From Bradyrhizobium sp. CCGB12 (GTDB taxonomy: Bacteria > Pseudomonadota > Alphaproteobacteria > Rhizobiales > Xanthobacteraceae), in contig NZ_JANADO010000001.1 of the NCBI RefSeq assembly GCF_024199845.1, positions 5,704,001 to 5,768,000 on the forward strand: 64,000 nt of DNA, written 5' to 3'. A program made the translations under genes and the position numbers. The notes under the pieces are model-generated. The model made no database searches and had not been told where the DNA came from. It was given only the letters and a program-made list of their open reading frames with translations. This document shows, piece by piece, positions 40,310-49,169 of the stretch; positions within the stretch are counted from its first letter, which is position 1, and each line of letters opens with the position of its first letter.

Positions 40310-40617
40310 ACGCCGATGTCTTCACCATCCATCTCGCTCTGCAAGGCGGCCTTCGCCGAAGCGATACGAAGCAGTTCGTGTAGCGGACGCGGATGCCAGG
40401 CGGCGTGGCCCACCCAGTCCGCCGGCGTCGATCCAGAACATTTTTTTCCGGGCGTAAATTTGGGCTTGGCGATACAGCGGAAGATGGTCGGCATATTTGG
40501 ACACCAGAACCTGGGCGATGGTGGCCTCGGTCGCATGCCGCCCTCAATCAGGCACGCTAGGGCCGGGGCCTGCCCCCCCTCGCAGCACGTGATTCACTTC
40601 GTCGCAGCAATCAATCG

Positions 40618-40973
40618 TCAGCCAGGCTGCATCGGCGTTACCGTCTCTCGCGCTTCATGAACGCGCCGCCAGTGCAGCCATTCGAGCAACGCGGACAATT
40701 GCGCAGCCGACGAACGCATCACGTCATCCCCGATCCTCGGCCAGCGGAAGATGCCGTCTTCCAGCCGTTTTGCGAACAGGCACAGGCCCGTGCCGTCCCA
40801 GACGATCAGCTTGATCCGGTCCGCACGCTTGGCTCGGAACACGTAAACCGCGCCCGAGAACGGATCCGCCGTCATGGTCTCGCGCACCAGCGCTTCCAGG
40901 CCCGCTCTCCCTTGCGGAAGTCGGTTGGTTTAGTCGCCACCATCACGCGAACCGCGACCGTTGGGCCGATCAC
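40618..40973 (-). pseudogene. IS66 accessory protein TnpB of element 2, frameshifted
   Basis: Starts VIGPTVAVRVMVATKPTDFR. A small change near 40905 shifts the frame, after which LVRETMTADPFSGAVYVFRA, IKLIVWDGTGLCLFAKRLED and the terminal RRVHEARETVTPMQPG are readable. This is the IS66 Orf2 family pattern. Confidence 0.75.
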
Positions 40974-41400
40974 GTGCCAGCTTTCAATGCTCGCAGCACC
41001 GCCGACGATCTTTGCGTCCGCACCGCGGCCAACTCGAACCGTCACGCCGTCGATCTCGACCTCGATCATTCCCGCACCCAGCGGCATTTTGCGTTGACGG
41101 CGGACGGACGAAGAAGACGGTGCCGCGTCTAGGACTGCCGGAACGAACTGCAGCTCTTCAGCCTGCGGAAGAGTTGGCTGGGACGCTTGCAATTCCCGGC
41201 GCCAGCCAAATAGCTGCTGCGGCGAAAATCCGTGACGCCGAGCTACGGCAGAGACAGTCTCTCCGCTCGCTACGATCTCTGCGACGATGCGTGCCTTGTT
41301 CTCGTCGCTCCACGTTCGCCGACGACCCGCTCTGGTAAACACCTCAAGCCCATGCGGCTTAGAGAGCCGCCAGACTCGCAGGTCAGGACTTCTTCGGAAA
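40974..41400 (-). pseudogene. IS66 accessory protein TnpA of element 2, altered end
   Basis: HTH block RRRTWSDENKARIVAEIVA and SAVARRHGFSPQQLFGWRRE, then GAGMIEVEIDGVTVRVGRGA. Near 41003 a two-base loss shifts AAVLRALKAGT to GGAASIESWH, so the frame runs into tnpB instead of stopping. The start codon is uncertain. Confidence 0.65.
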
Positions 41401-41445
41401 GGTGACCGTGGGACACCGCTTACGATCGTCCTTGCCGCTTCTCGG

Positions 41446-42615
41446 CTAGAGTTCAAAGAGCTTTCGTGGCGCACTGGTCAATACTTCTGCGCCGGAGCTC
41501 GTAACGCGGAATGTCTCGCTAACCACGTAGCCGAAATCCTCGTCAATCCAGTTGCCTAGCATCAGATGGAACGTCATGTTCGGCTTCAGCTCTGTCATGT
41601 CTCCCTCCCTGAGGCTCGCAGTTGGCTCCGTCCAATCGATCCCAATAGCATACCCGCACCGGGACTCCTTCGTGAACCCGTGCCTTTCAATGGTGCGGTT
41701 GAACGCCTTGGCAACGTCGCCGCAGGTTGCTCCTGGTCGGACTGTGCCCAGCGCAACTTCTAGACCGGCAAGCTCCGCTTCATGCAGGCGTCGCAGGCGA
41801 TCCGAGGGCGCGCCAAGTGAGAAGGTACGCATGATTGCGGCGACGTAGCCATGGCGGACGCCGCCGAGCTCGAGATTAATCTGCGAGTCGGGGCGAATGA
41901 TGTCATCGCTCCAGCGAATATGGCAAGTACCGATTCGTGGAGAGGAGCAGAAGAAAACATTGGCAATATCCGTCCCGGGTTTGCCGTTGGCACCGCGCGC
42001 CAATGTCGCAGTAATTTCCGCCATCACATCAGCTTCGCGCATTCCAGGTGCGATCACCTCTGCCGCACGTATGATTCCCGCATCAGCGATGGCCGCAGCC
42101 TCTCGCATGATCGATATTTCGAAATCTGACTTAACGGTCCTGATCCAAGCGACAGCATTGGTGAAATCGACGAGGCTCGCTTTCGGCAATCGAGATTTGA
42201 ACTTCTCCGCCGTTCGCATCGAAAGGTCGCCGAATTCGAGCCCCAGGCCGCGATCTGCCAGACCAAGTTCACAGATCGAATCGATCACAGCGTCGAAGCC
42301 ATCCATTTCAGAATTGCCTATTAGGCCTTCCGGATATCCGATGACGTTTCCGCGGTCCAACCAAGTCTGATGGATCGCAGCCGGGGCATCCATAAGGCGG
42401 AGAACAAACGTCGGCTCCTCTTTGTGCATCGACACCAACAAGGCTTGCGGGACATAGGCTGACCTTGCTGTGTAACCGGTGAGATATGTAATGTTCCGAG
42501 GGTTGTTCACGACAAGTGCATCTATGCCGCGATGCCCCATTTCCAGTTTCACTGCGGCAAGCCTGCGCAGGTACTCTGTTCTTGGGAAGGCCTGGGGTCC
42601 TCTGCTAATCGTCAT
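41446..42615 (-). CDS. Creatinase / ectoine-hydrolase-type M24-fold hydrolase, copy 2
   Basis: 389 aa, same length and architecture as the protein at 30978-32147 and largely collinear in sequence (for example TYLTGYTARS, HIRWSDDIIRPDSQINLELG, ESRCGYAIGIDW, TFHLMLGNWIDEDFGYVVSE). The metal-ligand positions are again replaced (ELGG, GYVAAIMRT), as in creatinase and DoeA. The ATG follows GGGACTGAGAAG. It lies in the same orientation as the catabolic genes to its right, and an IS66 element follows its stop codon. Likely a C-N hydrolase for a small nitrogenous compound; differences from copy 1 suggest a related but not identical substrate. Confidence 0.85.
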   Translation of the reverse strand: MTISRGPQAFPRTEYLRRLAAVKLEMGHRGIDALVVNNPRNITYLTGYTARSAYVPQALLVSMHKEEPTFVLRLMDAPAAIHQTWLDRGNVIGYPEGLIGNSEMDGFDAVIDSICELGLADRGLGLEFGDLSMRTAEKFKSRLPKASLVDFTNAVAWIRTVKSDFEISIMREAAAIADAGIIRAAEVIAPGMREADVMAEITATLARGANGKPGTDIANVFFCSSPRIGTCHIRWSDDIIRPDSQINLELGGVRHGYVAAIMRTFSLGAPSDRLRRLHEAELAGLEVALGTVRPGATCGDVAKAFNRTIERHGFTKESRCGYAIGIDWTEPTASLREGDMTELKPNMTFHLMLGNWIDEDFGYVVSETFRVTSSGAEVLTSAPRKLFEL

Positions 42616-43248
42616 CTTCTCAGTCCCGTTGTGTCATGTTCGTTGAAGATCCGAATTGGCTCACTGGTAGCCATCGACAAGTGATGCCGCCAGGTGGAAG
42701 TTAGCTCCAAGCCTCAAGGTCGTTTTCGCACTGGGAGACTTACGGGATCCAGCGCGCCTACTCATCACTATAGGATAGCCCTCGGATTGAATTGTAGCGA
42801 GATTCGCGGCAGCGACACTCATCTTGAGCGCCACACGCCCAAGATTCGTTGAATTTCATCGCAAAAGAAGTACAACGCGTCCGACTCACCTGCTTCGCCG
42901 GCGGCCCTCCATGGGAGACAACAGTTCATTCTGCGGCTGGTGAGATACGGTCGATTTGGAGCCCGTTGGCATCGCCCAATGGCTGGCCGTCTGTTTGCGC
43001 CAAGTCCGATTGCATCGACCGACCTTGCTCGTTTGCATGCTGCGGCGTTATGCGAGGCCAACAATTAACGCATAGGATCAACGGCGACCGTGATCGGCAT
43101 CACCTTACGGCGCAAGTCACACCCCAGGAATCGGCGCTCGGCGCATACGGTCCTATCGGGGATAGCCGGCGCCATCGTACTCTTCCGTGATTCTGCCGCG
43201 GAAGCAAGATGAAACAAGCGAGTCGACGAGGGACAAGTGGACGAACTG
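42616..43248. other. Unassigned gap
   Basis: About 630 bases. Frames at 42819-43190 on both strands have no motif. No terminator or clear promoter was recognised. Confidence 0.25.
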
Positions 43249-44385
43249 CTACGAAACTGACCGCAACGAGCCATCGCATTTGCGTAGTCCTGCACTTATC
43301 TGCCGCTGAACCTGGCGACCACGATATAGTACCATCTCCTTCCAATCAGCTCGTTCCGGATAAAAATGCCGCTTCATCAGCCGACGAATTTCGCGGCCAG
43401 TATCCGTTGCGATCTCCGATTGTCGATGGGCGAATAGCCATTGGTCGGCACGCAATGCCTCTCTAGCCGACTCCAGGGAATACGTACCAAATTCCAAACA
43501 GACGTAAATGTGGCGATCACCCAGAAGTCGCTGCCAATAGTCATCCTGCGTCCCATTCAAGACAACAGCCGACGAAGTACCAAGATCCGGCGATGTGACA
43601 GAAGGACCAAAGATTTTGGCCGCGCGTCGATACCCTGCCAGGCCCGATGGCTGCTCACACTGCAACTCTCCATAGCCGTAGGGTCCGAGACCCGTGTGAT
43701 AATCGACGATTAGGACAAATCGGCGCGACACGATGCTGTAGTCGGCTACGATTCGCTCAAGGGTTTGTCGAGCCTCGGTCGGTCCAAATCCGCCGAAGAA
43801 GAGCCCAGTTGGATGTCGATACTGCCCGCTCGTCCGAGCGTTCCGCAAAGCCGTCTCCCCGTGGGCCGTACGGAATTTCGCTATTGTCGCTTCGGCAGCA
43901 TCGAAAACAGGACCTTCGAGTTCACGTGGCACAAGAGAGTCGGCAAGGAGATCGTACGCCTCGTTCTGAGGTAGCGGTGCCTCGAAATTCACAAAATTTC
44001 GATTGAGATCACAGCCCTCTTGCGTAACGCGCCGGTTCCACGCGAATCCATATGGATTAAGGCCGTGGATCAGCAGCATCGCTTCATCGATTTTCAGTCG
44101 CTCATGTCCACGTCCAGCGACCCAATCGAGCTGGGAAGCCGATCCACAATACCCTTCGACCCCGTGCGTGCCCGAAACCATTACACCGACTTTCGTGGCG
44201 TCTGGGGGGCCAAACCAAGCGACGTCGGTCGACAGAGTTTTTCCATCGGGTCCCAGAGCTGATGATGGATATACTGCCGTGCGACCCACTGGAGAATCGC
44301 CAACATAATCCCGAAATTTCTGGCGAGCTTCGAAATAGTCTGCTGCGAAAAGCCGATCGGCAGTTTCAATGAGCGCATCATTCAT
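43249..44385 (-). CDS. M14-type (DUF2817) zinc carboxypeptidase-like hydrolase
   Basis: 378 aa, no signal peptide. The DUF2817 landmarks of the M14 superfamily are present. The zinc motif HxxE is in SGTHGVEGYCGS (His and Glu near residues 94-97), NRRVTQEGCDLNRNF holds the substrate Arg, DYHTGLGPYGYGE supplies the third zinc His, and CLEFGTYS the catalytic Glu. The enzyme would remove an amino acid or acyl group from an amide-linked substrate in the cytoplasm. Its position among aminotransferase, semialdehyde dehydrogenase and creatinase-type genes suggests a deacylation step, analogous to DoeB in ectoine breakdown, although DoeB belongs to a different M14 subgroup. This is inference. Confidence 0.85.
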   Translation of the reverse strand: MNDALIETADRLFAADYFEARQKFRDYVGDSPVGRTAVYPSSALGPDGKTLSTDVAWFGPPDATKVGVMVSGTHGVEGYCGSASQLDWVAGRGHERLKIDEAMLLIHGLNPYGFAWNRRVTQEGCDLNRNFVNFEAPLPQNEAYDLLADSLVPRELEGPVFDAAEATIAKFRTAHGETALRNARTSGQYRHPTGLFFGGFGPTEARQTLERIVADYSIVSRRFVLIVDYHTGLGPYGYGELQCEQPSGLAGYRRAAKIFGPSVTSPDLGTSSAVVLNGTQDDYWQRLLGDRHIYVCLEFGTYSLESAREALRADQWLFAHRQSEIATDTGREIRRLMKRHFYPERADWKEMVLYRGRQVQRQISAGLRKCDGSLRSVS

Positions 44386-44546
44386 CGATTTTCCATCCCT
44401 TTCACGACTTAGTCATTCATCACATTTGGCAGCGTTTGAGAGCAATCCTGGTTTATGCTCCTTTGGTCGGCCCTCCATGGCACCTCACCAGCTCGCAGAG
44501 GCGTGTCGTTTTCATTTGCTCGAGAGCAGAGGACCCCTCTCACAAG

Positions 44547-45302
44547 CTAGCCAATCGCTCGGCTTAGACCACCATCCACCAAAATCGTTTGTCCCGTGAT
44601 GTACCCTGCTTGCGTCGAGCAGAGAAAAGCGCAGAGCGCTCCAACTTCAGCGGGATCGCCGAGCCGGCGCAAGGGAACCGAGTCGGCTGCGGCTTTGATG
44701 GTTTCGGCGGCCCAATCGCGTGACGGGCTCGACTCACCTCTCGTGAGGATGCGGCCGGGAGCAATGTTGTTTACGGTTGCCTGGAATTCGGCAGCCTCGT
44801 CCGCTAGGTACTTTGCGAGCGACGTCATCGCCGCACGGTACGTTCCCGAGAGAACCCGACCGGATATCACCTCGCTTGCCGTCATCGCCGTAATGTTGAC
44901 GATGCGGCCTGCGGGCGAACGGGCCAGCGAAGGCCATGACAGGCGAATCAGCTTCGTCACGCTCATGAGAATCGATTGATGAGACTGCTCCCAGTGGGCT
45001 TCAGAGAGCTCACTGAAGCGCCCTCGGTTGGGGTGCCCCACATTGGTGACCAGAATGTCGAGTCCTCCTAGGGAGTCTGTGGCGCCCGCCACAAGCTCCT
45101 CAACGTCGGAAGCTTGCAAGATGTCCGCACGACGATAGCCAGCCGCACCTATCTCCTTGGCCGCCGCTGCCAAACGTGACGCATCTCGCGCGCAAATGAA
45201 CACCTCGACCCCCTCTCGAACCAGCGCCTCGGCGCAAGCTCGACCAAGCCCGCTGCTCGCGGCTGTAACAAGAGCCCTTTTTCCTTGAAGTTGAAGGTTC
45301 AC
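44547..45302 (-). CDS. Short-chain dehydrogenase/reductase with altered active site
   Basis: About 251 aa from a GTG preceded by GAGGAAAAGACGCC; an upstream ATG at 45371 would overlap the preceding stop but lacks a ribosome site. It has the cofactor motif TAASSGLG, the NNxG-equivalent TNVGHPNRG, and the C-terminal GYITGQTILVDGGLS. The active-site segment is GTYRAAMTSLAKYLADE: the Tyr is present but the Lys four residues on is Met, as in some divergent SDRs. Possibly a reductase of a carbonyl intermediate, with activity uncertain. Gene order and the 66-base spacing suggest cotranscription with the LLM oxidoreductase upstream. Confidence 0.75.
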   Translation of the reverse strand: MNLQLQGKRALVTAASSGLGRACAEALVREGVEVFICARDASRLAAAAKEIGAAGYRRADILQASDVEELVAGATDSLGGLDILVTNVGHPNRGRFSELSEAHWEQSHQSILMSVTKLIRLSWPSLARSPAGRIVNITAMTASEVISGRVLSGTYRAAMTSLAKYLADEAAEFQATVNNIAPGRILTRGESSPSRDWAAETIKAAADSVPLRRLGDPAEVGALCAFLCSTQAGYITGQTILVDGGLSRAIG

Positions 45303-45367
45303 GGCGTCTTTTCCTCGCCAATCACTGGTGCTACTGAAGCTTTTTCGCTCGGCTGTCCCGTCGGCAG

Positions 45368-46378
45368 TCAATCCGCAATCAAGGGCAACACCTTTGTGAT
45401 GAAGAGCTCCATTTGAGCATGAAGTTCTCTGATGTGATCGAAGCCGTGACGCTGAAAATCGAGCACGATGTGCGACACTCCGGCGGATTGCAGATTATTG
45501 ATTACCTGCGCACATCGTTCCGGCGATCCGGCCACGACGGTATCGAGAACAGATTGGGGCCAGTCCCAGTAACGTCGGGACAACTCCTCTCCCTGCAGGT
45601 CACGGTCGAAAACGTTTGCGTAGGCCATCATGCACAGTTCTGATTTCCGCTGCAGCTTCTGGTTTGCCGACTTTACTGCGGGAACGAACTGCGTCTTGAT
45701 GGCGTCAGCAGCATTTCCCGGAAGCGGCCACACGGCGTCCTCAAGGAAACGGCCGTACCGAGCGGCCCGCAGCGCCGCCTGCTCAACACTCTCATCATTC
45801 CATCCGGCCCACCAAAGCTCTGGATATGGTTTTTGAACCGGCTTTGGTTCTACCACTAATTCAGTCCCGCGGTAATGCTCGCCAGTCCACGTGAGTGGCT
45901 CATCCATTGTCCACAGCTTGATGATGATATCCAGCGCCTCGTCAGACATAGCACTACGCTTTGAGCGATCGATTCCAAGATTGTCTGCATTGTCCGCGCG
46001 TCCAACACTAAACGCGGCGATCAATCTGCCATCGGTCGCAGCGTCGAGACTTGCCAAATACTTGGCCCACACAAAAGGATGAAACAACCAGAGCGGCGCA
46101 TGGTTCAATCCGACTTTGATGCGAGAGGTCGCTTCGCAAACCATCGGCAAGAGCACCAAGGCGTCAAATTCGAAGTGCGCGAATTGTTTTGGAAGATGTG
46201 ACCAAATCGGGCTACCTTGGGCGCGCGTCTCGACTGGCGGCAACAGCGGAGTGTGAGCCATCGTGAGGGAATAGAAGCCAAGGTCCTCGGCGTGCTTCGC
46301 AACAGCGACCATGTCGGCCGGTTTCGGCGGACGTCGCCCCCAAGGCACCGTGAACAGGCTGAAATTGCTTATCTTCAT
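45368..46378 (-). CDS. LLM-class flavin-dependent oxidoreductase (bacterial luciferase fold)
   Basis: About 336 aa from the ATG preceded by AAGGGAAGCGCG; a start at 46426 adds 16 unconserved residues. It begins MKISNFSLFTVPWGRRP and has the TIM-barrel elements of the family: AEDLGFYSLTMAHT, ATSRIKVGLNHAPL, ATDGRLIAAFSVGRADN, GEHYRGTELVVEPKPVQKPY and a C-terminal SPERCAQVINNLQ. Such enzymes use reduced FMN or F420 to oxidise substrates such as aldehydes, amines or thiols. It sits between fumarylacetoacetase and an SDR on the same strand, so it may supply an oxidative step. Substrate unknown. Confidence 0.85.
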   Translation of the reverse strand: MKISNFSLFTVPWGRRPPKPADMVAVAKHAEDLGFYSLTMAHTPLLPPVETRAQGSPIWSHLPKQFAHFEFDALVLLPMVCEATSRIKVGLNHAPLWLFHPFVWAKYLASLDAATDGRLIAAFSVGRADNADNLGIDRSKRSAMSDEALDIIIKLWTMDEPLTWTGEHYRGTELVVEPKPVQKPYPELWWAGWNDESVEQAALRAARYGRFLEDAVWPLPGNAADAIKTQFVPAVKSANQKLQRKSELCMMAYANVFDRDLQGEELSRRYWDWPQSVLDTVVAGSPERCAQVINNLQSAGVSHIVLDFQRHGFDHIRELHAQMELFITKVLPLIAD

Positions 46379-46527
46379 CGCGCTTCCCTTGCAGTTTTCC
46401 GAACACAACAGTGGCAGGGCTGGCACTAAGCTCCAGCAGTTATTTTGCCACGCTCCGCCTCAAGCTCATCGCTGAAGTATTAACCCAGCAAATGAAGGCA
46501 TCTCCGCTAGACCACCGGCTATCGTAA

Positions 46528-46896
46528 ACAGAAGTCCAAACCCAGTATGTCGCGCACTCAAGATGGCCTAAAGGGCACAGCCGAACCGGTCGCTCTGGCC
46601 GGCCACGATACTCGATAGTATTTGATCTGGCTCATTGGGCTAGCCGGGCACATTTTGGCACGCGTGTCTGGCCGAATGGCCATTTCTTTGTCTCATTTAA
46701 ACCCGTCGGTAACTCCGCCACATATCTAAAAGCGGCTCACATGAAACCGTATCCAGATGAAGCGCATAAATTCACCGATATTTGGCTCAAAGTGCCGGAT
46801 TTCCGCGATGGCTTCAAAACTCGGAACTGTTCACTGCAACGCTTCTGGCGCATGGGATTCGGAGAAGGACGACCGGATCCTAGCCTAGCCGTGTGA
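46528..46896 (+). other. Open frame without normal start, possible gene remnant
   Basis: An uninterrupted 122-codon plus-strand frame ends in TGA at 46894-46896. It includes VFDLAHWASRAHFGTRVWPN, GHFFVSFKPVGNSAT and YPDEAHKFTDIWLKVPDFRD, rich in Trp, His and Phe and protein-like. The only ATG in frame is at 46741, leaving 51 codons. No ribosome site was seen and the family is not recognised. It may be the 3' part of a lost gene. Confidence 0.4.
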
Positions 46897-46921
46897 CGCC
46901 AATAGTCTCAGCGATGCATCA

Positions 46922-48247
46922 CTATCCATCTGAGGTGATCCTTCCCCGACATTGGCCAAATCCGATTTGAACGTGATGTTCCGTTGCACGGGTGTAGGCG
47001 CGCAGAATCACCTCATCCCCATCTTCGAGAAATCCACGCTCCTCACCGGACTCCAGCCGAATCCGACGACTTCCGCCGGTTGTTGACTCAAGCAAGCTGC
47101 CTAGGCCGGTTGGCTCAGGCCCCGAAATCGTACCCGAGCCCAGGAGGTCTCCCGAGCGAAGATTGCACCCGTTGGAGCTGTGATGGGTGACAAGCTGTGC
47201 AATCGTCCAATACAAGTAGCGTGCGTTGGTGACACCAACGCAATGAGGCGGTAAGCCTCTTTCCCGGAGCCCGGGGCTCATTAGCAGCACCTCGAAAGCA
47301 ATGTCGAAGGCTCCTTCATTTTGATCTCGTTCGTCCCAAAGATAGGGTAGCGGCTGCGGTTCCCCTTCCAATCGCTGATATTGGCTGATGCGGAATGGGG
47401 CGAGTGCTTCAGGGGTAATTACCCATGGCGAGATCGTGGTACTGAAATTCTTCGACAAAAAGGGGCCGAGCGGCTGATATTCCCAACTCTGGATATCGCG
47501 GGCGGACCAGTCGTTAAGTAAACAAAATCCCGCGACGTGATCGGCGGCCTGGCCGATAGGGATTGGCTCACCGATGGTCGTGCCCGGTCCGATCCAGATC
47601 CCAAGTTCAAGTTCGTAATCAAGCCGCTGGCTCCTGCCGAAGCTCGGATTTGAACTCTCTGCCCTCTTCAATTGCCCTGCCGGGCGTCGCACTGGAGTAC
47701 CAGACGGGACGACAGAGGAGGAGCGTCCATGATAGCCGACCGGCACATGCATGTAATTCGCAAGGAGCGGATTGTCCGGCCTAAAGAGTTTCCCAACGTT
47801 CGTGGCGTGGTGAATGCCCGCATAAAAGTCGGTGTAGTCCCCAATTTGCGCGGGGAGATGCAGTGTGCAGTCCGCCGCACGGTGTAGCAAGCGCTCGCCG
47901 ACGCCTTCAAGCCGGCGCCTAGCCGTCCCTTTTTCGTCGAGCAACTCCGAAACCCGGATCCGCAGGGCCTGCCGCGCGGCCGCACCAAGAGAAAAGAAGT
48001 GATTGAGAGCGCCTGAGGCTGCTTCCGCCGCCTTCCGCGCCTCCGCTGAAAAACAGTTCATTTCGATTGCCGCGGCAAGATCAAGAATCATCTCGCCAAT
48101 TGCGATTCCACCACGTCGCTCCGAGCTTCCTGGCGGAGAAAAAATGCCCAGCGGAAGATTTTGAATCGGAAACTCGGGATGCCCATTCGCAGATGGCACC
48201 CAGCTCAGTCGATTGCGATCGTGGGTTTCGTCCAATCGGGGCATCAT
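46922..48247 (-). CDS. fahA: Fumarylacetoacetase
   Basis: About 441 aa, the usual length. The N-terminal SH3-like domain (PIQNLPLGIFSPPG) is followed by the catalytic domain. Metal and active-site signatures are all present: DYTDFYAGIHHATN (calcium Asp), GYHGRSSSVVPSG (catalytic His), LDYELELGIWIG (Glu pair), LLNDWSARDIQSWEYQPLGP and FLSKNFSTTISPWV. It cleaves 4-fumarylacetoacetate to fumarate and acetoacetate, the last step of homogentisate (Phe/Tyr) breakdown. No homogentisate dioxygenase or maleylacetoacetate isomerase gene is nearby, so it may act on a related acyl-pyruvate-like intermediate. The gene downstream of the 3-hydroxybutyrate dehydrogenase shares its strand, 130 bases apart. 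Start chosen among GTG 48253 and ATGs at 48247/48244. Confidence 0.9.
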   Translation of the reverse strand: MMPRLDETHDRNRLSWVPSANGHPEFPIQNLPLGIFSPPGSSERRGGIAIGEMILDLAAAIEMNCFSAEARKAAEAASGALNHFFSLGAAARQALRIRVSELLDEKGTARRRLEGVGERLLHRAADCTLHLPAQIGDYTDFYAGIHHATNVGKLFRPDNPLLANYMHVPVGYHGRSSSVVPSGTPVRRPAGQLKRAESSNPSFGRSQRLDYELELGIWIGPGTTIGEPIPIGQAADHVAGFCLLNDWSARDIQSWEYQPLGPFLSKNFSTTISPWVITPEALAPFRISQYQRLEGEPQPLPYLWDERDQNEGAFDIAFEVLLMSPGLRERGLPPHCVGVTNARYLYWTIAQLVTHHSSNGCNLRSGDLLGSGTISGPEPTGLGSLLESTTGGSRRIRLESGEERGFLEDGDEVILRAYTRATEHHVQIGFGQCRGRITSDG

Positions 48248-48377
48248 AGTCACCGCCGCTCTTCAATTGTGAATGTGATGCGGGGCGGTCTTCGACGATC
48301 GCCCCAACGTGAAAGCATCGATGCTGCCAAAGCGGCCTCGCCGAGACAGCAGACCCCGTGGATCTATCGCCGGACGA

Positions 48378-49169
48378 CTATCGTGCGAGCCGGCCGCCAT
48401 CCATGCTCCATCCGACTCCACGAACCTCGCTAGCATCTGGGGAACAAAGAAACGAGGCCAGTCCCGCAACCTGCTCTGGACTAACGAACTGGCCCGACGG
48501 GACTGACGACAGGAACACCGCCTTGATGCTTTCTGGATCGGCACCTTCCTGGCGCGCTCGCGCGTCGATCTGTCGCTCCACTAGAGGCGTCAAAACCCAG
48601 CCCGGGCAGATTGCATTACACGTCACGCCGGTCCGGGCCGTTTCGGACGCTACCACCTTGGTCAAACCGAGGAGTCCGTGCTTGCTCGCCGCATATGCGG
48701 CCTTGTTCGGCACGCCGATATAACCACTGATAGAAGCAATATTGATGATACGCCCCCAATTGCGCGCGAGCATTTTGGGAAGCGCCCGCTGGATCGTCAA
48801 AAATGCAGCCGTGAGGTTGACCCCAAGCACGGCATTCCAGCGATCGAGAGAGAACTCCATTATCGGAGAGACATGTTGAATTCCTGCGCTATTAACGAGG
48901 ATATCGACGGGACCGATGAAACGCTCGACGTCGTCAATGAGCCTCTCTGCCGCGCCTGGCTCTGTAAGATCACCGCCAAAGTGCCGAGATCGAACACCGT
49001 CCGGCGAAGACGTGAGCGAGATAGCGGCATCGATTTGCGCCGTATCCGCCAATCCGTGCAGGCAAATGGCAGCACCATCTTCCATAAGTCGCTGCGCAAT
49101 AGCGAGACCAATACCGCTGGTCGATCCAGTAATGAGGGCAATCCGACCTTTGAGATTCGAGGGACGCAT
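48378..49169 (-). CDS. bdhA: 3-hydroxybutyrate dehydrogenase (SDR family)
   Basis: 263 aa. It has NAD motif TGSTSGIG, NSAGIQHV, catalytic Ser/Tyr/Lys in IASISGYIGVPNKAAYAASK, and the BdhA-typical NAICPGWVLTPLVERQI and PSGQFVSPEQVAGLASFLCS. It interconverts acetoacetate and 3-hydroxybutyrate with NAD. AGAGGAAAAA precedes the ATG. It is placed directly upstream of fumarylacetoacetase, whose product is acetoacetate, a coherent pairing. It lacks obvious lesions. Confidence 0.85.
   Translation of the reverse strand: MRPSNLKGRIALITGSTSGIGLAIAQRLMEDGAAICLHGLADTAQIDAAISLTSSPDGVRSRHFGGDLTEPGAAERLIDDVERFIGPVDILVNSAGIQHVSPIMEFSLDRWNAVLGVNLTAAFLTIQRALPKMLARNWGRIINIASISGYIGVPNKAAYAASKHGLLGLTKVVASETARTGVTCNAICPGWVLTPLVERQIDARARQEGADPESIKAVFLSSVPSGQFVSPEQVAGLASFLCSPDASEVRGVGWSMDGGRLAR

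Larger units (their letters stand above)
40316..41440 (-). mobile_element. IS66-family element 2, truncated and inactive
   Basis: A second IS66 element, distinct from element 1. It comprises a short tnpC fragment (40316-40553; SKYADHLPLYRQAQIYARKK and WVGHAAWHPRPLHEL in different frames), tnpB (40618-40973) and tnpA (40974 to about 41400). The tnpC fragment ends where element 1 begins. The tnpA end borders the stop codon of the creatinase-type gene at 41446. Confidence 0.75.
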
